Assembly: GCF_014873535.1 (NCBI RefSeq)
Contig: NZ_JADBEF010000001.1
Location: forward strand, 7,254,001-7,318,000
From: Nonomuraea africana
GTDB taxonomy: Bacteria > Actinomycetota > Actinomycetes > Streptosporangiales > Streptosporangiaceae
Reading direction: 5' to 3'
DNA: 64,000 bases
The position numbers and the translations under genes are program-made. Positions 1 to 7,984 of this stretch are shown in pieces. Each line of letters begins with the position of its first letter. Within the stretch, counting starts at the first letter, position 1. Below the pieces are notes generated by a model that saw nothing but the letters and a program-made list of their open reading frames with translations, made no database searches and was not told the DNA's origin.

Positions 1-39
1 CGGCACGGTCTCCTCGAACCAGGCCGTGATGTAGGGCAC
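1..39 (-). CDS. 5' end of a small element-type hypothetical protein (partial)
   Basis: The minus strand has a GTG at 39-37 opening a reading frame with the residues PYITAWFEETVP that runs off the left edge. Small proteins starting with a PYITAW motif are, from memory, common in actinomycete integrative elements and plasmids, and their function is unknown. Only 13 codons are visible, so this rests on the motif alone. The divergent GntR gene nearby fits an element origin. Confidence 0.3.
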   Translation of the reverse strand, partial: MPYITAWFEETVP

Positions 40-106
40 GCGAAGGGCTGTGGTCAGGCAAGGCTTCCCGTGTGGAGTGGGTCAGCACACCTCTATGGTT
101 GGGCTA

Positions 107-122
107 TTACGCAATAGCGTAA
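107..122. promoter_or_regulatory. Inverted repeat, candidate GntR operator 1
   Basis: TTACGC and GCGTAA are perfect 6-base arms around an AATA loop. The site lies 38 bases upstream of the GntR start, where the core promoter would be expected. Its position suggests autoregulation, but no footprint can be inferred from sequence alone. Confidence 0.45.
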
Positions 123-132
123 AGGTGCAGGA

Positions 133-144
133 GCGCTATAGCGC
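133..144. promoter_or_regulatory. Perfect 12-base palindrome, candidate GntR operator 2
   Basis: GCGCTATAGCGC is a perfect palindrome ending 15 bases before the GntR start codon. It shares the GC/TATA/GC character of the inverted repeat at 107-122. Dimeric GntR repressors of actinomycete integrative elements commonly bind such sites in their own promoters. Confidence 0.5.
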
Positions 145-159
145 CAGAATCATGGGACG

Positions 160-579
160 GTGCAGGTTGATCCGAACTCATTCACGCCGCTCTACCGGCA
201 GGTGGCCGACCTTCTGCGCGCCCAGATCGAAGAGGGCGAGCTACGGCCCGGAGACAAGCTCAAGAACGAGGATGCCCTGGCGGAGGAGTTCGGCACCGGT
301 AAGGCCACGGTCCGCCAGGCGCTTCGACTGCTGCGGGCTGAGGGGCTCATCGATACGGAGAACCGGCGCGGCAGTACCGTGCGGAAGCCGCCGGAGCTGA
401 CGGTGGTAAGCCTCGAAAAGCCCGCGAGGATCACTGCACGAATGCCGACAGCCAAGGAGCGTACGGCCTTGAGCGTGCCCGAGGGTGAACCGGTGTTGGT
501 CATTACCTACGCCGACGGCCGCACTGAGGTGCTGGCGCGGTCAGCGATCGACGCTGGCCCGTTGACGGACGATCAGTGA
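160..579 (+). CDS. GntR-family transcriptional repressor
   Basis: A 139-residue regulator. Residues 8-72 form a typical GntR winged helix-turn-helix, with LYRQVADLLRAQI, then LRPGDKLKNEDALAEEFG and the recognition-helix region KATVRQALRLLRAEGLI, followed by the wing (ENRRGSTVR). The C-terminal ~60 residues are short for a UTRA/HutC effector domain, so ligand sensing may be reduced. Short GntR proteins like this (KorSA-like) repress transfer genes of pSAM2-type integrative elements. The GTG start is chosen because the fold begins at once; two palindromes lie just upstream. The target genes are not in the window. Confidence 0.85.
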   Translation: MQVDPNSFTPLYRQVADLLRAQIEEGELRPGDKLKNEDALAEEFGTGKATVRQALRLLRAEGLIDTENRRGSTVRKPPELTVVSLEKPARITARMPTAKERTALSVPEGEPVLVITYADGRTEVLARSAIDAGPLTDDQ

Positions 580-623
580 CGCGCCCAAGACAAGAGTCTG
601 GCTCGCCCACTCGATAATGGGCT

Positions 624-929
624 ATGGCCAAGCTTCCCGAAGAAGTCCGATCCAGCCTGCGCTTTTTCGCCTTCTACCTCGCCAACGGAACCCTAGACAT
701 GGAGTTGCTCGAGGACATCGACTACAGGCCAGCCTTGGTTGACTTCGGCTCCACGCTGGAGATGGTCTTCACCATCTACACCAACGTGCTGGAGATCGAT
801 GAAGATGGTCTGGTAGACGACGGACACGCCCAGTACCGGGTAGCCCAATGGATCCGCCGATACTGCGATCCTAGCTACGTGGTCGACCCCCCGTTCGAAG
901 AGTGGGAGACCCGTTTGATCGGCCCTTGA
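624..929 (+). CDS. Small conserved hypothetical protein
   Basis: A 101-residue acidic soluble protein starting MAKLPEEVRSSLRFFAFYLA, with no signal peptide, membrane segment or recognisable catalytic motif. It resembles a small actinobacterial domain-of-unknown-function family seen in mobile elements (possibly DUF7677, from memory and unchecked). It lies 44 bases after the GntR gene in the same direction and before a terminator-like hairpin, so the two may be cotranscribed. The function is unknown. Confidence 0.6.
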   Translation: MAKLPEEVRSSLRFFAFYLANGTLDMELLEDIDYRPALVDFGSTLEMVFTIYTNVLEIDEDGLVDDGHAQYRVAQWIRRYCDPSYVVDPPFEEWETRLIGP

Positions 930-975
930 TGCCGCCAGCGGTCCCGGCCCGTGCTCACTTCGAACCTGCAGGCAA

Positions 976-996
976 TAGACACCCAGTTAGACACCC
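976..996. repeat. Two direct copies of TAGACACCC
   Basis: TAGACACCC occurs at 976-984 and 988-996, separated by AGT, just outside the 3' end of tRNA-Thr. The repeat may belong to the arm-type sites of an attachment region, because the flanking genes look like element genes. It could also be chance. Confidence 0.35.
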
Positions 997-1028
997 AAAG
1001 GCCCCCTGAGATCTCTCAGGGGGCCTTT
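997..1028. terminator. Bidirectional terminator beside tRNA-Thr
   Basis: AAAGGCCCCCTGAG and CTCAGGGGGCCTTT are perfect 14-base arms around the loop ATCT, with A-rich and T-rich outer ends. The hairpin is immediately 3' of the minus-strand tRNA-Thr and also follows the plus-strand hypothetical gene, so it can serve both directions. Confidence 0.8.
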
Positions 1029-1032
1029 GACC

Positions 1033-1109
1033 TGGAGCCGCCTTCGGGATTCGAACCCGAGACCCCTTCATTACGAGTGAAGTGCTCTGGCCGACTGAGC
1101 TAAGGCGGC
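1033..1109 (-). tRNA. tRNA-Thr (anticodon CGT)
   Basis: Read on the minus strand, the acceptor arms GCCGCCT/AGGCGGC, the anticodon arm CTTCA-CTCGTAA-TGAAG and the T arm TCGGG-TTCGAAT-CCCGA form a complete cloverleaf with anticodon CGT. A 3' CCA is encoded at 1035-1033. Integrative elements frequently use tRNA 3' ends, and the genes on that side (1-930) look element-derived. Confidence 0.95.
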
Positions 1110-1165
1110 GCGCCATACGGCGTGTTGAAGTCTACAGGAGCCGGAGGGGTCCTCGCGCCCTCCGA

Positions 1166-2650
1166 TCACTCGATCTCCGGACACCGCATGCCATCCCTCG
1201 GAATCCGCCCCCACACCAGGTATGCGTCCACCGTTCCGTCCACACAGGACGAGCCGTTCAGGTACGCGGTGTGGCCGTCGCCGTCCAGGGTGAGGAGCAC
1301 ACCCGACTCCAGTTGCGCGGCCATCGCGCGGGCCCAGCCGTACGGCGTGGCGGGGTCTCGCGTGGTGCCCACGACCAGGATCGGGGGCGCGCCGCGCGCC
1401 GCCAGCGGTCGGTTGGGCTCCGCGGCGGGGACGGGCCAGAAGGCGCACGGCAGCGAGCCCCACATCACGTACGCCCCGAACCCCGGCGCGCGCCGTTCGG
1501 CCGCCTTCGCCGCCGTCGCGAAGGCGGAGAGCTTGCCGGGGTAGGGGCTGTCGACGCAGTTGACGGCCATGTTGGCCTCGGTCTGGTTGGAGTAGGTGCC
1601 GTCCCGCGCCCGTCCGACGAGCTGGTCGGCGCTGTGCAGGAGCAGCTCGCCCTCGCCGGTCGAGGCCTGGCGGAGCGCCTCCGTGAGCACGGGCCACGTG
1701 CGCCGGTCGTAGAGCGGCGTCAGCGCGCCCAGCGTGGCCAGAGCCTCGGTGACCGAGCGTCCGTCTCCCCGCAGGGGTTCCTCGTCGGTACGGCGCAGCA
1801 GGGACGTGAGCTCGGCCACCGCCCCGTCCACCGTACGGCTCGTCAGCGGGCAGTCGGGGATGGCGAAGCAGTGCTCGGCGTAGGCCTTGAACGCGACGGA
1901 GAAGCCCTCCGCCTGCCCCTCGTTCAGCTCGACGCGGTTCAGGGCGGGATCGACGGCCCCGTCGAGGACGAGCGCACGCACCCTGGTGGGGAACAGGTCG
2001 GCGTACATGGCGCCCAAGTAGGTGCCGTACGACTTGCCCAGGTAGGTCAGGCGCTCGTCGCCGAGGGCGGCGCGGAGCACGTCCATGTCGCGGGCGGCGT
2101 TCGCCGTCCCGATGTGGGGCAGCAGGCGCGGCGACATGGCCTGGCAGCCATCGGCGAACCTGCGGGAGCCCTCCTCCAGAGCGGCCAGCTCGGCCGGGGA
2201 GTCGGGGGTCGCGTCGAGGGCGAGGAAGGCGTCGAGCCCCTTGTCGCTCAGGCACTCCACCGGCGCGGATTCGCCGACGCCGCGCGGGTCGAAGGCGACG
2301 ACGTCGAACCGGTCGCGCACCTGGGGGCTGAGCACCGATCGCGCGGCCCTCCCGTAGTCGATGCCGGATCCGCCCGGACCGCCGGGGTTGATCACAATGG
2401 AGCCGAGGCGGTCGCCGGTGGCGGGGAGGCGGATCACGCTGATGGCGAGCTCTTCACCCCGAGGGTGGCGGTAGTCGAGGGGGACCCTCAGCTTGGCGCA
2501 CTCGAACCCGTCACCGCAGTCGTCCCAGGCCGGCCGCTGGTCGTAGAAGCCTTGAGACAGGGTGTCGGTGCCGCATGCCGTGATCGTCAGGCTCACGGCG
2601 ACACCCATCACGGCCGCGCGACGCCACAACCGCCCGAGCCGCCTCCTCAC
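1166..2650 (-). CDS. Secreted alpha/beta-hydrolase, tripeptidyl aminopeptidase (TAP) type
   Basis: A 494-residue exported hydrolase predicted to remove N-terminal peptides outside the cell. The N terminus is basic, then hydrophobic, ending ITAC (Cys26), a possible but weak lipobox. The oxyanion-type loop NPGGPGGSG is at residues 88-96, the nucleophile elbow GKSYG has Ser207, and the C-terminal TAP domain carries TTRDPATPYG (Asp) and DGDGHTAYL (His). Streptomyces Tap/SlpD-type proteases have the same layout and length. A GTG start is used. It is convergent with nothing and is the last gene of the minus-strand block before tRNA-Thr. Confidence 0.88.
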   Translation of the reverse strand: MRRRLGRLWRRAAVMGVAVSLTITACGTDTLSQGFYDQRPAWDDCGDGFECAKLRVPLDYRHPRGEELAISVIRLPATGDRLGSIVINPGGPGGSGIDYGRAARSVLSPQVRDRFDVVAFDPRGVGESAPVECLSDKGLDAFLALDATPDSPAELAALEEGSRRFADGCQAMSPRLLPHIGTANAARDMDVLRAALGDERLTYLGKSYGTYLGAMYADLFPTRVRALVLDGAVDPALNRVELNEGQAEGFSVAFKAYAEHCFAIPDCPLTSRTVDGAVAELTSLLRRTDEEPLRGDGRSVTEALATLGALTPLYDRRTWPVLTEALRQASTGEGELLLHSADQLVGRARDGTYSNQTEANMAVNCVDSPYPGKLSAFATAAKAAERRAPGFGAYVMWGSLPCAFWPVPAAEPNRPLAARGAPPILVVGTTRDPATPYGWARAMAAQLESGVLLTLDGDGHTAYLNGSSCVDGTVDAYLVWGRIPRDGMRCPEIE

Positions 2651-2698
2651 CTCGCCCGTCGCCCTCCTCGCCTCCCGCCTCGAGCCCCGTGGTGGGTC

Positions 2699-3550
2699 CT
2701 ACGCCTCGTCGGCTGGAGGGCGGTCGTCGGCTCCGTACGTCGAGTCGTAGGCCTTGCGGGGACCGCACACGCTCGCCTTCGAGCACGAGCATCTCCGGCC
2801 GCCGTCGTTGAGCCTGACCACCACCGAGTCGGAGGGGACGTTGTGCCCCACCACGGTTCCGGCGCCTTCGGGCGTGTCGACGGCGAGGCCGACGCGTGGT
2901 GCGGTGGCCCTGAACTCCTGGTAGAGCGGATGTTCGTACTTCAGGCAGCACATGAGCCGACCGCAGGCCCCCGCGATGCGCAGCGGGTTGACCGGGAGGT
3001 CCTGCTCCTTGGCCATCCGCACCGAGACAGGCTCGAAGTCCTTGAGGAACGTGGCGCAGCACAGGTCGCGTCCGCACGGTCCGATGCCGCCCTGCAGCCT
3101 CGCCTCGTCGCGCGGTCCGATCTGGCGCAGTTCGACCCTGGCGCGCAGGTTACGAGCCAGGTCGCGGACCAGCGCGCGGAAGTCGACGCGATGCGGGGCC
3201 GAGAAGTAGACCGTGTAGACGTTGTCGCTGTCGAGGTAGTCGACGCCCACCACCTTCATCGGCAGCGTGTGACGCTTGATGAGCCGCTTGGAGACGCTTC
3301 GGGCCTCGGCGCGCCTGCGTTTGTTGGTCTCGTCGCGGGACAGGTGCTCGTCAGCCGCGAGCCCCTGACACACGGGCAGGCCGTCGATCTCCTCGCTGGT
3401 GTACTGCGGCGCCCACACACACTCGGCGACTTCCGGGCCCGAGTCGGTGGGCACCAGCACCTTGTCGCCCACCTTGGGAGTGTGCCCGCCGGGGTCGAGG
3501 TAGTAGAGCCTTCCGTAACGGGTGAAGCTCACGGCCATGATCATTCCCAT
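2699..3550 (-). CDS. ricT: PSP1-domain protein, RicT (YaaT) homologue
   Basis: A 283-residue cytoplasmic protein. The PSP1 region occupies about residues 60-200. The two cysteine clusters IGPCGRDLCCATF and AGACGRLMCC match those that bind Fe-S clusters in the Bacillus RicA-RicF-RicT complex, which affects RNA processing and development. RicA and RicF partners are not visible here. The C-terminal tail has extra cysteines (RRCSCSKASVCG). The ATG at 3550 is chosen because GGAGG lies 12 bases upstream; two more in-frame ATGs follow. ricT next to holB and tmk is a known conserved arrangement, here interrupted by the sigma/FtsX pair. Confidence 0.85.
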   Translation of the reverse strand: MGMIMAVSFTRYGRLYYLDPGGHTPKVGDKVLVPTDSGPEVAECVWAPQYTSEEIDGLPVCQGLAADEHLSRDETNKRRRAEARSVSKRLIKRHTLPMKVVGVDYLDSDNVYTVYFSAPHRVDFRALVRDLARNLRARVELRQIGPRDEARLQGGIGPCGRDLCCATFLKDFEPVSVRMAKEQDLPVNPLRIAGACGRLMCCLKYEHPLYQEFRATAPRVGLAVDTPEGAGTVVGHNVPSDSVVVRLNDGGRRCSCSKASVCGPRKAYDSTYGADDRPPADEA

Positions 3551-3625
3551 GGGCTCGCGCTCGCCTCCTGACGGCCTCGTGGTTCGTACGGCCTTCCGCC
3601 CCCACCTTACGAGAGGCTCTGCCCG

Positions 3626-4273
3626 TTAGGGAGCTGTGCAGACCCCGCCATCCTGGTCGTAGACCCCCGACGTGAAGCGCTCGATCAGGTCGGCCTGGTC
3701 GCGGAAGCATGCGTGATTGACCACCGTTGCCACGCCGTCGAGGTCACTCGCCGCGACGACCACCGCCCCGCCGCCGACGCCCGGCCGCAGCTTCACCCTG
3801 AACGATTCCGGCATGTCGCTGACCTTGACGATCGAGCGAAGCTCGCCGCTGGAGCTGGACTGCTGGAACTTCCTGTAGGCGGTCTCCTGATCCTCGAACA
3901 CCACGGACTCGACCTCCGGTCTTGCCAGGAGCGCCTGCTTGATCGCGCCGCGGTCAGGGGGCGGACTCTGCAGGCACCTCACGAGCGGTGAGTTCTCCCG
4001 GCAGAGAAACACCGCGATCTCCGGCTCTCCCTGGCTCCATTTCGCCGGCACCATGCCCGCCGCCAGCACGGGAAGAGGCGCCTGGTGCATCGGTCTGAGC
4101 ACGAGGAACATGGCCACCCCGGCCACCGCGGCCGCCACGGCGACCAGGCGCAGATCGACGCGAGAACGCCGGCCCCCCGCCGGTGCTCGCAGCGGTGTCA
4201 CCGTCTCGTGCTCGATCGTGGCGCCGGCCGCGACCAGGGCATCGCGAAGGCGGTCTTCCATCGGGCTGTTCAT
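3626..4273 (-). CDS. Stand-alone FtsX extracellular-domain protein
   Basis: A 215-residue type II membrane protein: about 40 cytoplasmic residues, one membrane segment (VAVAAAVAGVAMFLVL, about 43-58) and an extracellular FtsX-ECD domain with the typical IAVFLCRENSPLVRC start, a paired-cysteine region and the SFRVKLRP strand. In FtsX this domain contacts peptidoglycan hydrolases; here the permease part is absent. The ATG overlaps the stop of the upstream sigma gene (ATGA) with GGAGGA as ribosome binding site. The position matches that of an anti-sigma or sensor partner, which is inference. Confidence 0.75.
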   Translation of the reverse strand: MNSPMEDRLRDALVAAGATIEHETVTPLRAPAGGRRSRVDLRLVAVAAAVAGVAMFLVLRPMHQAPLPVLAAGMVPAKWSQGEPEIAVFLCRENSPLVRCLQSPPPDRGAIKQALLARPEVESVVFEDQETAYRKFQQSSSSGELRSIVKVSDMPESFRVKLRPGVGGGAVVVAASDLDGVATVVNHACFRDQADLIERFTSGVYDQDGGVCTAP

Positions 4274-4698
4274 GCGTCCTCCCCAAGTGCGCGGGCCAGA
4301 GCCGACAGGCCCCTGGCGATGGTGGATCGGGCGGTGCTCCCGCTCACGCCCATGGCGGCGGCCACTTCCTGGTCGGTGAGGTCGAAGTAGTAGCGCAGCG
4401 TCAGCGCCTCGCGCTGACGCTGGGGCAAACCCTGCAGCGCCACGAGCACCTCCCTGCGCTCCTCACCGAGCAGGGCCGCGCTCTCCGCCGACCAGACCGG
4501 CGGCTCGTACGGCACCGGCCGTCTGAACACCGTGGCGCGGCGCCGCAGCACCGACCTGCAGCCGTTGAGCACGGCGGAGCGGACGTAGGCCAGCGCGCTG
4601 TCGGGATCTCGCAGCCTGGCCCGACCCGCGTGGGTGCGGGCGAACGCCGGAAGACGAGGAACCGGAAGATGACGGGCCGAGGACTCCCGGGGAGCCAA
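4270..4698 (-). pseudogene. SigE-family ECF sigma factor, 5'-truncated
   Basis: From about 4640 downward the frame encodes an ECF sigma factor from the end of region 2 onward: RDPDSALAYVRSAVLNGCRS, a linker, then region 4 with LPQRQREALTLRYYFDLTDQ and the helix-turn-helix VAAAMGVSGSTARSTIARGL. The region 2.1-2.2 core that binds RNA polymerase is missing because the intact holB gene ends at 4701. A TTG at 4698 is the only start after holB. The frame can extend inside holB to 4779, but that stretch encodes nothing sigma-like. Either this is a relic, or a short region-4 protein that still drives the coupled FtsX-ECD gene. Confidence 0.65.
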
Positions 4699-4700
4699 GC

Positions 4701-5876
4701 TCAGGGGCGGCGCAGGCCCAGCATCATCGCCTCCACCGCGATCTGGGGGTTCACGTTCGCCGCCAGCCGCTCCCTGCACTGCATGATCACATCGATCCGC
4801 CGCAGCGTCTCCTCAGCCGTCGACCCTCTGGCGATCGAGTCGAGCTCGAACCGATGGTCGTCGTTGGCCAGCTCCACCGTCGCCCCGAGCTGCATCGCCA
4901 GAACGTCGCGGTAGTACGACACCAGCTCGAGCAACGCGCCGTCCAGGGAGTCGCGCTTCACGCGGGTGGCGCGCGACTTCTGCCGGTCCTCGAGCTCCCT
5001 CAACGCCCCGGCGCCGCCCCTGACCAGCCCCCTGTTCAGGCCCTTGCCCGTGGACCCCTCGCCGTAGAGCCTGCGCAGGTCTGACGTCTCGCTCTCGTTC
5101 AGGAGCGTGGTGGCCGCGGCGGCCTCCTCCTCGGCGGTCTTCACCAGCCGCTCGGCCGCCGTGATGCACTCCCCCACCCCGCTCAGCGAACGGGGGATCG
5201 CCAGCACGGCGTCGCGGCGCCGCCGTACGCCTTCGTCGAGAGCGAGCTGGCGGGCACGGGCGAGGTCTCCCTGGGAGGCCCGCGCGGCGAAGGTGGCCAT
5301 CTCCCACGGCACACCGTCGCGGGTGGCCAGCACGTGCGCGACGGCCTCGCCCGAGGGCGTGACGAGGCTGACGACCCTGCACCTGGACCTGATCGTGATG
5401 ATCATGTCGTCGGGGGCGGGCGCGCACAGCAGCCAGACGGTCCGCGGCGGCGGCTCCTCGATGGCCTTGAGCAGCGCGTTGGCCGCCGACTCCGTGACCC
5501 GGTCGGCGTTCTCGAACAGGATGACCCGCCACCGGCCCTGGGTGGGCGCGCCCGCAGCGCGCAGGATGAGCTCGCGGGTCTGCTTGACGCTGTAGGACAG
5601 CCCCTCGGGTTTGACCGCCTCGAGGTCGGGGTGCGAGCCGATCATCACCTGGTGGCACTGGTCGCAGTGGCCGCAGCCGCCCGACGGGCACATCAGCGCG
5701 GCGGCGAAGGCCCGCGCCGCGTCCTCGCGGCCCGATCCGGGCGGTCCCGTGAACAGCCAGGCGTGCGTCATGCCCGCGCCCCGCCCGCCCGCGACCGCCT
5801 CCGCGGCGGCGTGGGCTGCCCGCGAGAGTACGGCTGAAGCCTGCTCCTGGCCCACCAGGTCGTCGAAGACGCTCAC
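4701..5876 (-). CDS. holB: DNA polymerase III subunit delta'
   Basis: A 391-residue clamp-loader subunit needed to place the sliding clamp during replication. The N-terminal AAA+ fold has a Walker-A-like loop GPPGSGRED that lacks the Lys, as expected for the non-hydrolysing delta' subunit. A zinc module CPSGGCGHCDQC follows, then NALLKAIEEPPPRTVW and the sensor-1 region ITIRSRCR. The C-terminal part forms the collar. GTG start at 5876, 10 bases after the stop of tmk, so the two are cotranscribed, as in many bacteria. Confidence 0.93.
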   Translation of the reverse strand: MSVFDDLVGQEQASAVLSRAAHAAAEAVAGGRGAGMTHAWLFTGPPGSGREDAARAFAAALMCPSGGCGHCDQCHQVMIGSHPDLEAVKPEGLSYSVKQTRELILRAAGAPTQGRWRVILFENADRVTESAANALLKAIEEPPPRTVWLLCAPAPDDMIITIRSRCRVVSLVTPSGEAVAHVLATRDGVPWEMATFAARASQGDLARARQLALDEGVRRRRDAVLAIPRSLSGVGECITAAERLVKTAEEEAAAATTLLNESETSDLRRLYGEGSTGKGLNRGLVRGGAGALRELEDRQKSRATRVKRDSLDGALLELVSYYRDVLAMQLGATVELANDDHRFELDSIARGSTAEETLRRIDVIMQCRERLAANVNPQIAVEAMMLGLRRP

Positions 5877-5886
5877 CGGCCCAAGG

Positions 5887-7911
5887 TTAGTCGCGGATGG
5901 CGGGCATGGTGCCGGTGATGTCCTCGGACTCGCTCGGCACCGGGTCGGGCAGGATCTCGCGCACCCTGTCCTGGACGGCCCTGCTGATCTCCTCCTGCGA
6001 CAGCGTGCCGTCGACCACGAGATAGCGGTCGGGCGCGGCCGCGGCCAGCGAGCGGAACTCCTTGCGCACCCGCTCGTGGAAGGCGAGCGGCTCGGACTCG
6101 ATCCGGTCGGCCGCGCCGCCCAGCCTGGTCAGCCCGATCGACGGCGGAGTGTCGATCAGCACGGTCAGATGCGGGACGAGGCCGCCCGTGGCCCAGGCGT
6201 TGACCTTGGACACGTCGGAGGGGTCGAGCGCCCTGCCCGCCCCCTGATAGGCGAGCGAGGAGTCGACGTAGCGGTCGGTGATCACCAGCGCGCCCCTGTG
6301 GAGGGCCGGCCTGATCACCTTCTCCACGTGCTCGGCCCGGTCGGCGGCGTAGAGGAGGGCCTCCGCCCTGGGTGACAGTCCCTTCTCGGCCGCGTCGAGC
6401 AGGATCGCGCGCAGCCGCATGCCGACCTTGGTCGAGCCGGGCTCCCTCGTCTGCACGACATCGAACCCCTGGTCACGCAGCCAGATCGCGAGCAGCCTGG
6501 ACTGCGTCGTCTTCCCCGAACCTTCGCCGCCCTCGAAGGCGATGAACACCCCCGGCACTTCTTCCACGACCCCCGGTGAATAGCTCTCGCCACGCAGCGC
6601 GGCGAGCAGGTCCTCCGAGAGTGGCACACCTCGCCTGTCGTCCATGTGGCGCAACGCCAGCATGCCCACGACCATCGCGAACACACCACCCAGGAGCAGC
6701 ACCAGGTTGGCGCCGTCGAAGACGTAGGAGCCCACCAGATGGCTGCCGAACAGGCCCGCGACAGGCCCGGCCACCGCCACCACGAGCAGGAGCGTGACCC
6801 GCGCGGTGGACTGCAGGAAGGAGAACGTCCGCCCGCGCAGGGAGTCGTCGACCTCCAGGCCGATGAGGGTGTAGCCGATGATCCACGCGATGCCCGCGCA
6901 GGCGCCGAGCACCACGGTCAGCATGACCACGATCACCAGGTTGTGGATGAGCGCGATCGCCGCCAGTGTCAGGCCCGCCACGGTGATGGCCAGCCCGAAC
7001 AGCCGCCGCCGCGACAGCCCGGCCAGCAGCCGCGGCCCGAAGAACATGCCCGCCGCCATGCCGACGAAGACCGCGCCGAACACGACACCGTAGGCCGCGT
7101 CGCCGCCGCCCAGCGAGACCACGTAGACCTTCGCGACACCGATGACCGCGCCGCCTGCCGCGAACGCGCCCAGCATGCCCACGATCAGCCCGCGCACCAG
7201 CTGGTCGCGGCCCACAAAGCGCCAGCCCTCGACGATCTGCTTCAGCACCGAGGGCGTGGAGATGCCGCCGTCGCGCCCGGGCAGGTCGCGCAGCGTGAAG
7301 ATCAGCGCTGCCGACACCAGGTAGGCGACCGCGTTGACGCCCAGCGCCAGATCCGTCGGCCGCATCCACGACAGGGCGGGTACGGCGGAGCCCGCCAGCT
7401 CCCCCGTCAGCGAGAGCACGGCGAACAGCAGCGCAGCGACGGGCGCCGTGCCGTACGTCACCAGCAGGTTGAGCTGGTTGGCCTGCTCGAGCCGCTCCTT
7501 CGGCACCAGGTTGGGCACCGTGGCGTCCTTGGCCGGCACCCAGAACAGGTTCACGCACTCGACCAGGAAGGTCGCGACGATCACCCACTGGTAGACGCCG
7601 ACCAGCGGGATCGTCAGCACCAGGGCGAAGCGCGACAGGTCGGCCACGACCATGGTCAGCCGCCGGTCGAAGCGGTCGGCGAACGCCCCCGCCAGCGGCC
7701 CGAGCAGGATCGCGGGCAGCATCTTGGCGAGGAAGACGCCGCCGACGGCCAGGGACTGCGTCTGGAAGCCCTGTCCGGCGGTGAGGTTCCCGGCCAGGGC
7801 GGTCAGGGCGAGGATGTTGAGCCAGTCGCCGAGGCTGCAGACGGACATGGCCATCCACAGCCGGCGAAAGGGAGCAATAGCCAGCACATGGGCCGGTCTG
7901 CGGATGGTCAT
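5887..7911 (-). CDS. tmk: MFS-like membrane domain fused to thymidylate kinase
   Basis: A 674-residue two-domain protein. Residues about 10-425 form a 12-segment MFS-like transporter (RLWMAMSVCSLGDWLNIL, FDRRLTMVVADLSRF). From about residue 450 a complete dTMP kinase begins, with P-loop FEGGEGSGKTTQSRLL, the TREPGST motif, DRYVDSSLAYQGAGR and a LID region; it makes dTDP for DNA synthesis. Similar fusions occur in other actinomycetes. The transported substrate, if any, is unknown, and fusion would tether the kinase to the membrane. It lies between topA-side genes and holB, the classic tmk position. Confidence 0.9.
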   Translation of the reverse strand: MTIRRPAHVLAIAPFRRLWMAMSVCSLGDWLNILALTALAGNLTAGQGFQTQSLAVGGVFLAKMLPAILLGPLAGAFADRFDRRLTMVVADLSRFALVLTIPLVGVYQWVIVATFLVECVNLFWVPAKDATVPNLVPKERLEQANQLNLLVTYGTAPVAALLFAVLSLTGELAGSAVPALSWMRPTDLALGVNAVAYLVSAALIFTLRDLPGRDGGISTPSVLKQIVEGWRFVGRDQLVRGLIVGMLGAFAAGGAVIGVAKVYVVSLGGGDAAYGVVFGAVFVGMAAGMFFGPRLLAGLSRRRLFGLAITVAGLTLAAIALIHNLVIVVMLTVVLGACAGIAWIIGYTLIGLEVDDSLRGRTFSFLQSTARVTLLLVVAVAGPVAGLFGSHLVGSYVFDGANLVLLLGGVFAMVVGMLALRHMDDRRGVPLSEDLLAALRGESYSPGVVEEVPGVFIAFEGGEGSGKTTQSRLLAIWLRDQGFDVVQTREPGSTKVGMRLRAILLDAAEKGLSPRAEALLYAADRAEHVEKVIRPALHRGALVITDRYVDSSLAYQGAGRALDPSDVSKVNAWATGGLVPHLTVLIDTPPSIGLTRLGGAADRIESEPLAFHERVRKEFRSLAAAAPDRYLVVDGTLSQEEISRAVQDRVREILPDPVPSESEDITGTMPAIRD

Positions 7912-7984
7912 AGTGTCACAGTATCCAGGGGGGTTCGGGGGGCGAGCCTGATATGCCCGGCTGCTCGTGGCCTGAGGGTAATAC

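Noticed and set aside
4699..4779. N-terminal extension of the sigma frame inside holB
   Set aside because: The 27 codons encode no sigma region 2 residues and overlap a conserved replication gene.
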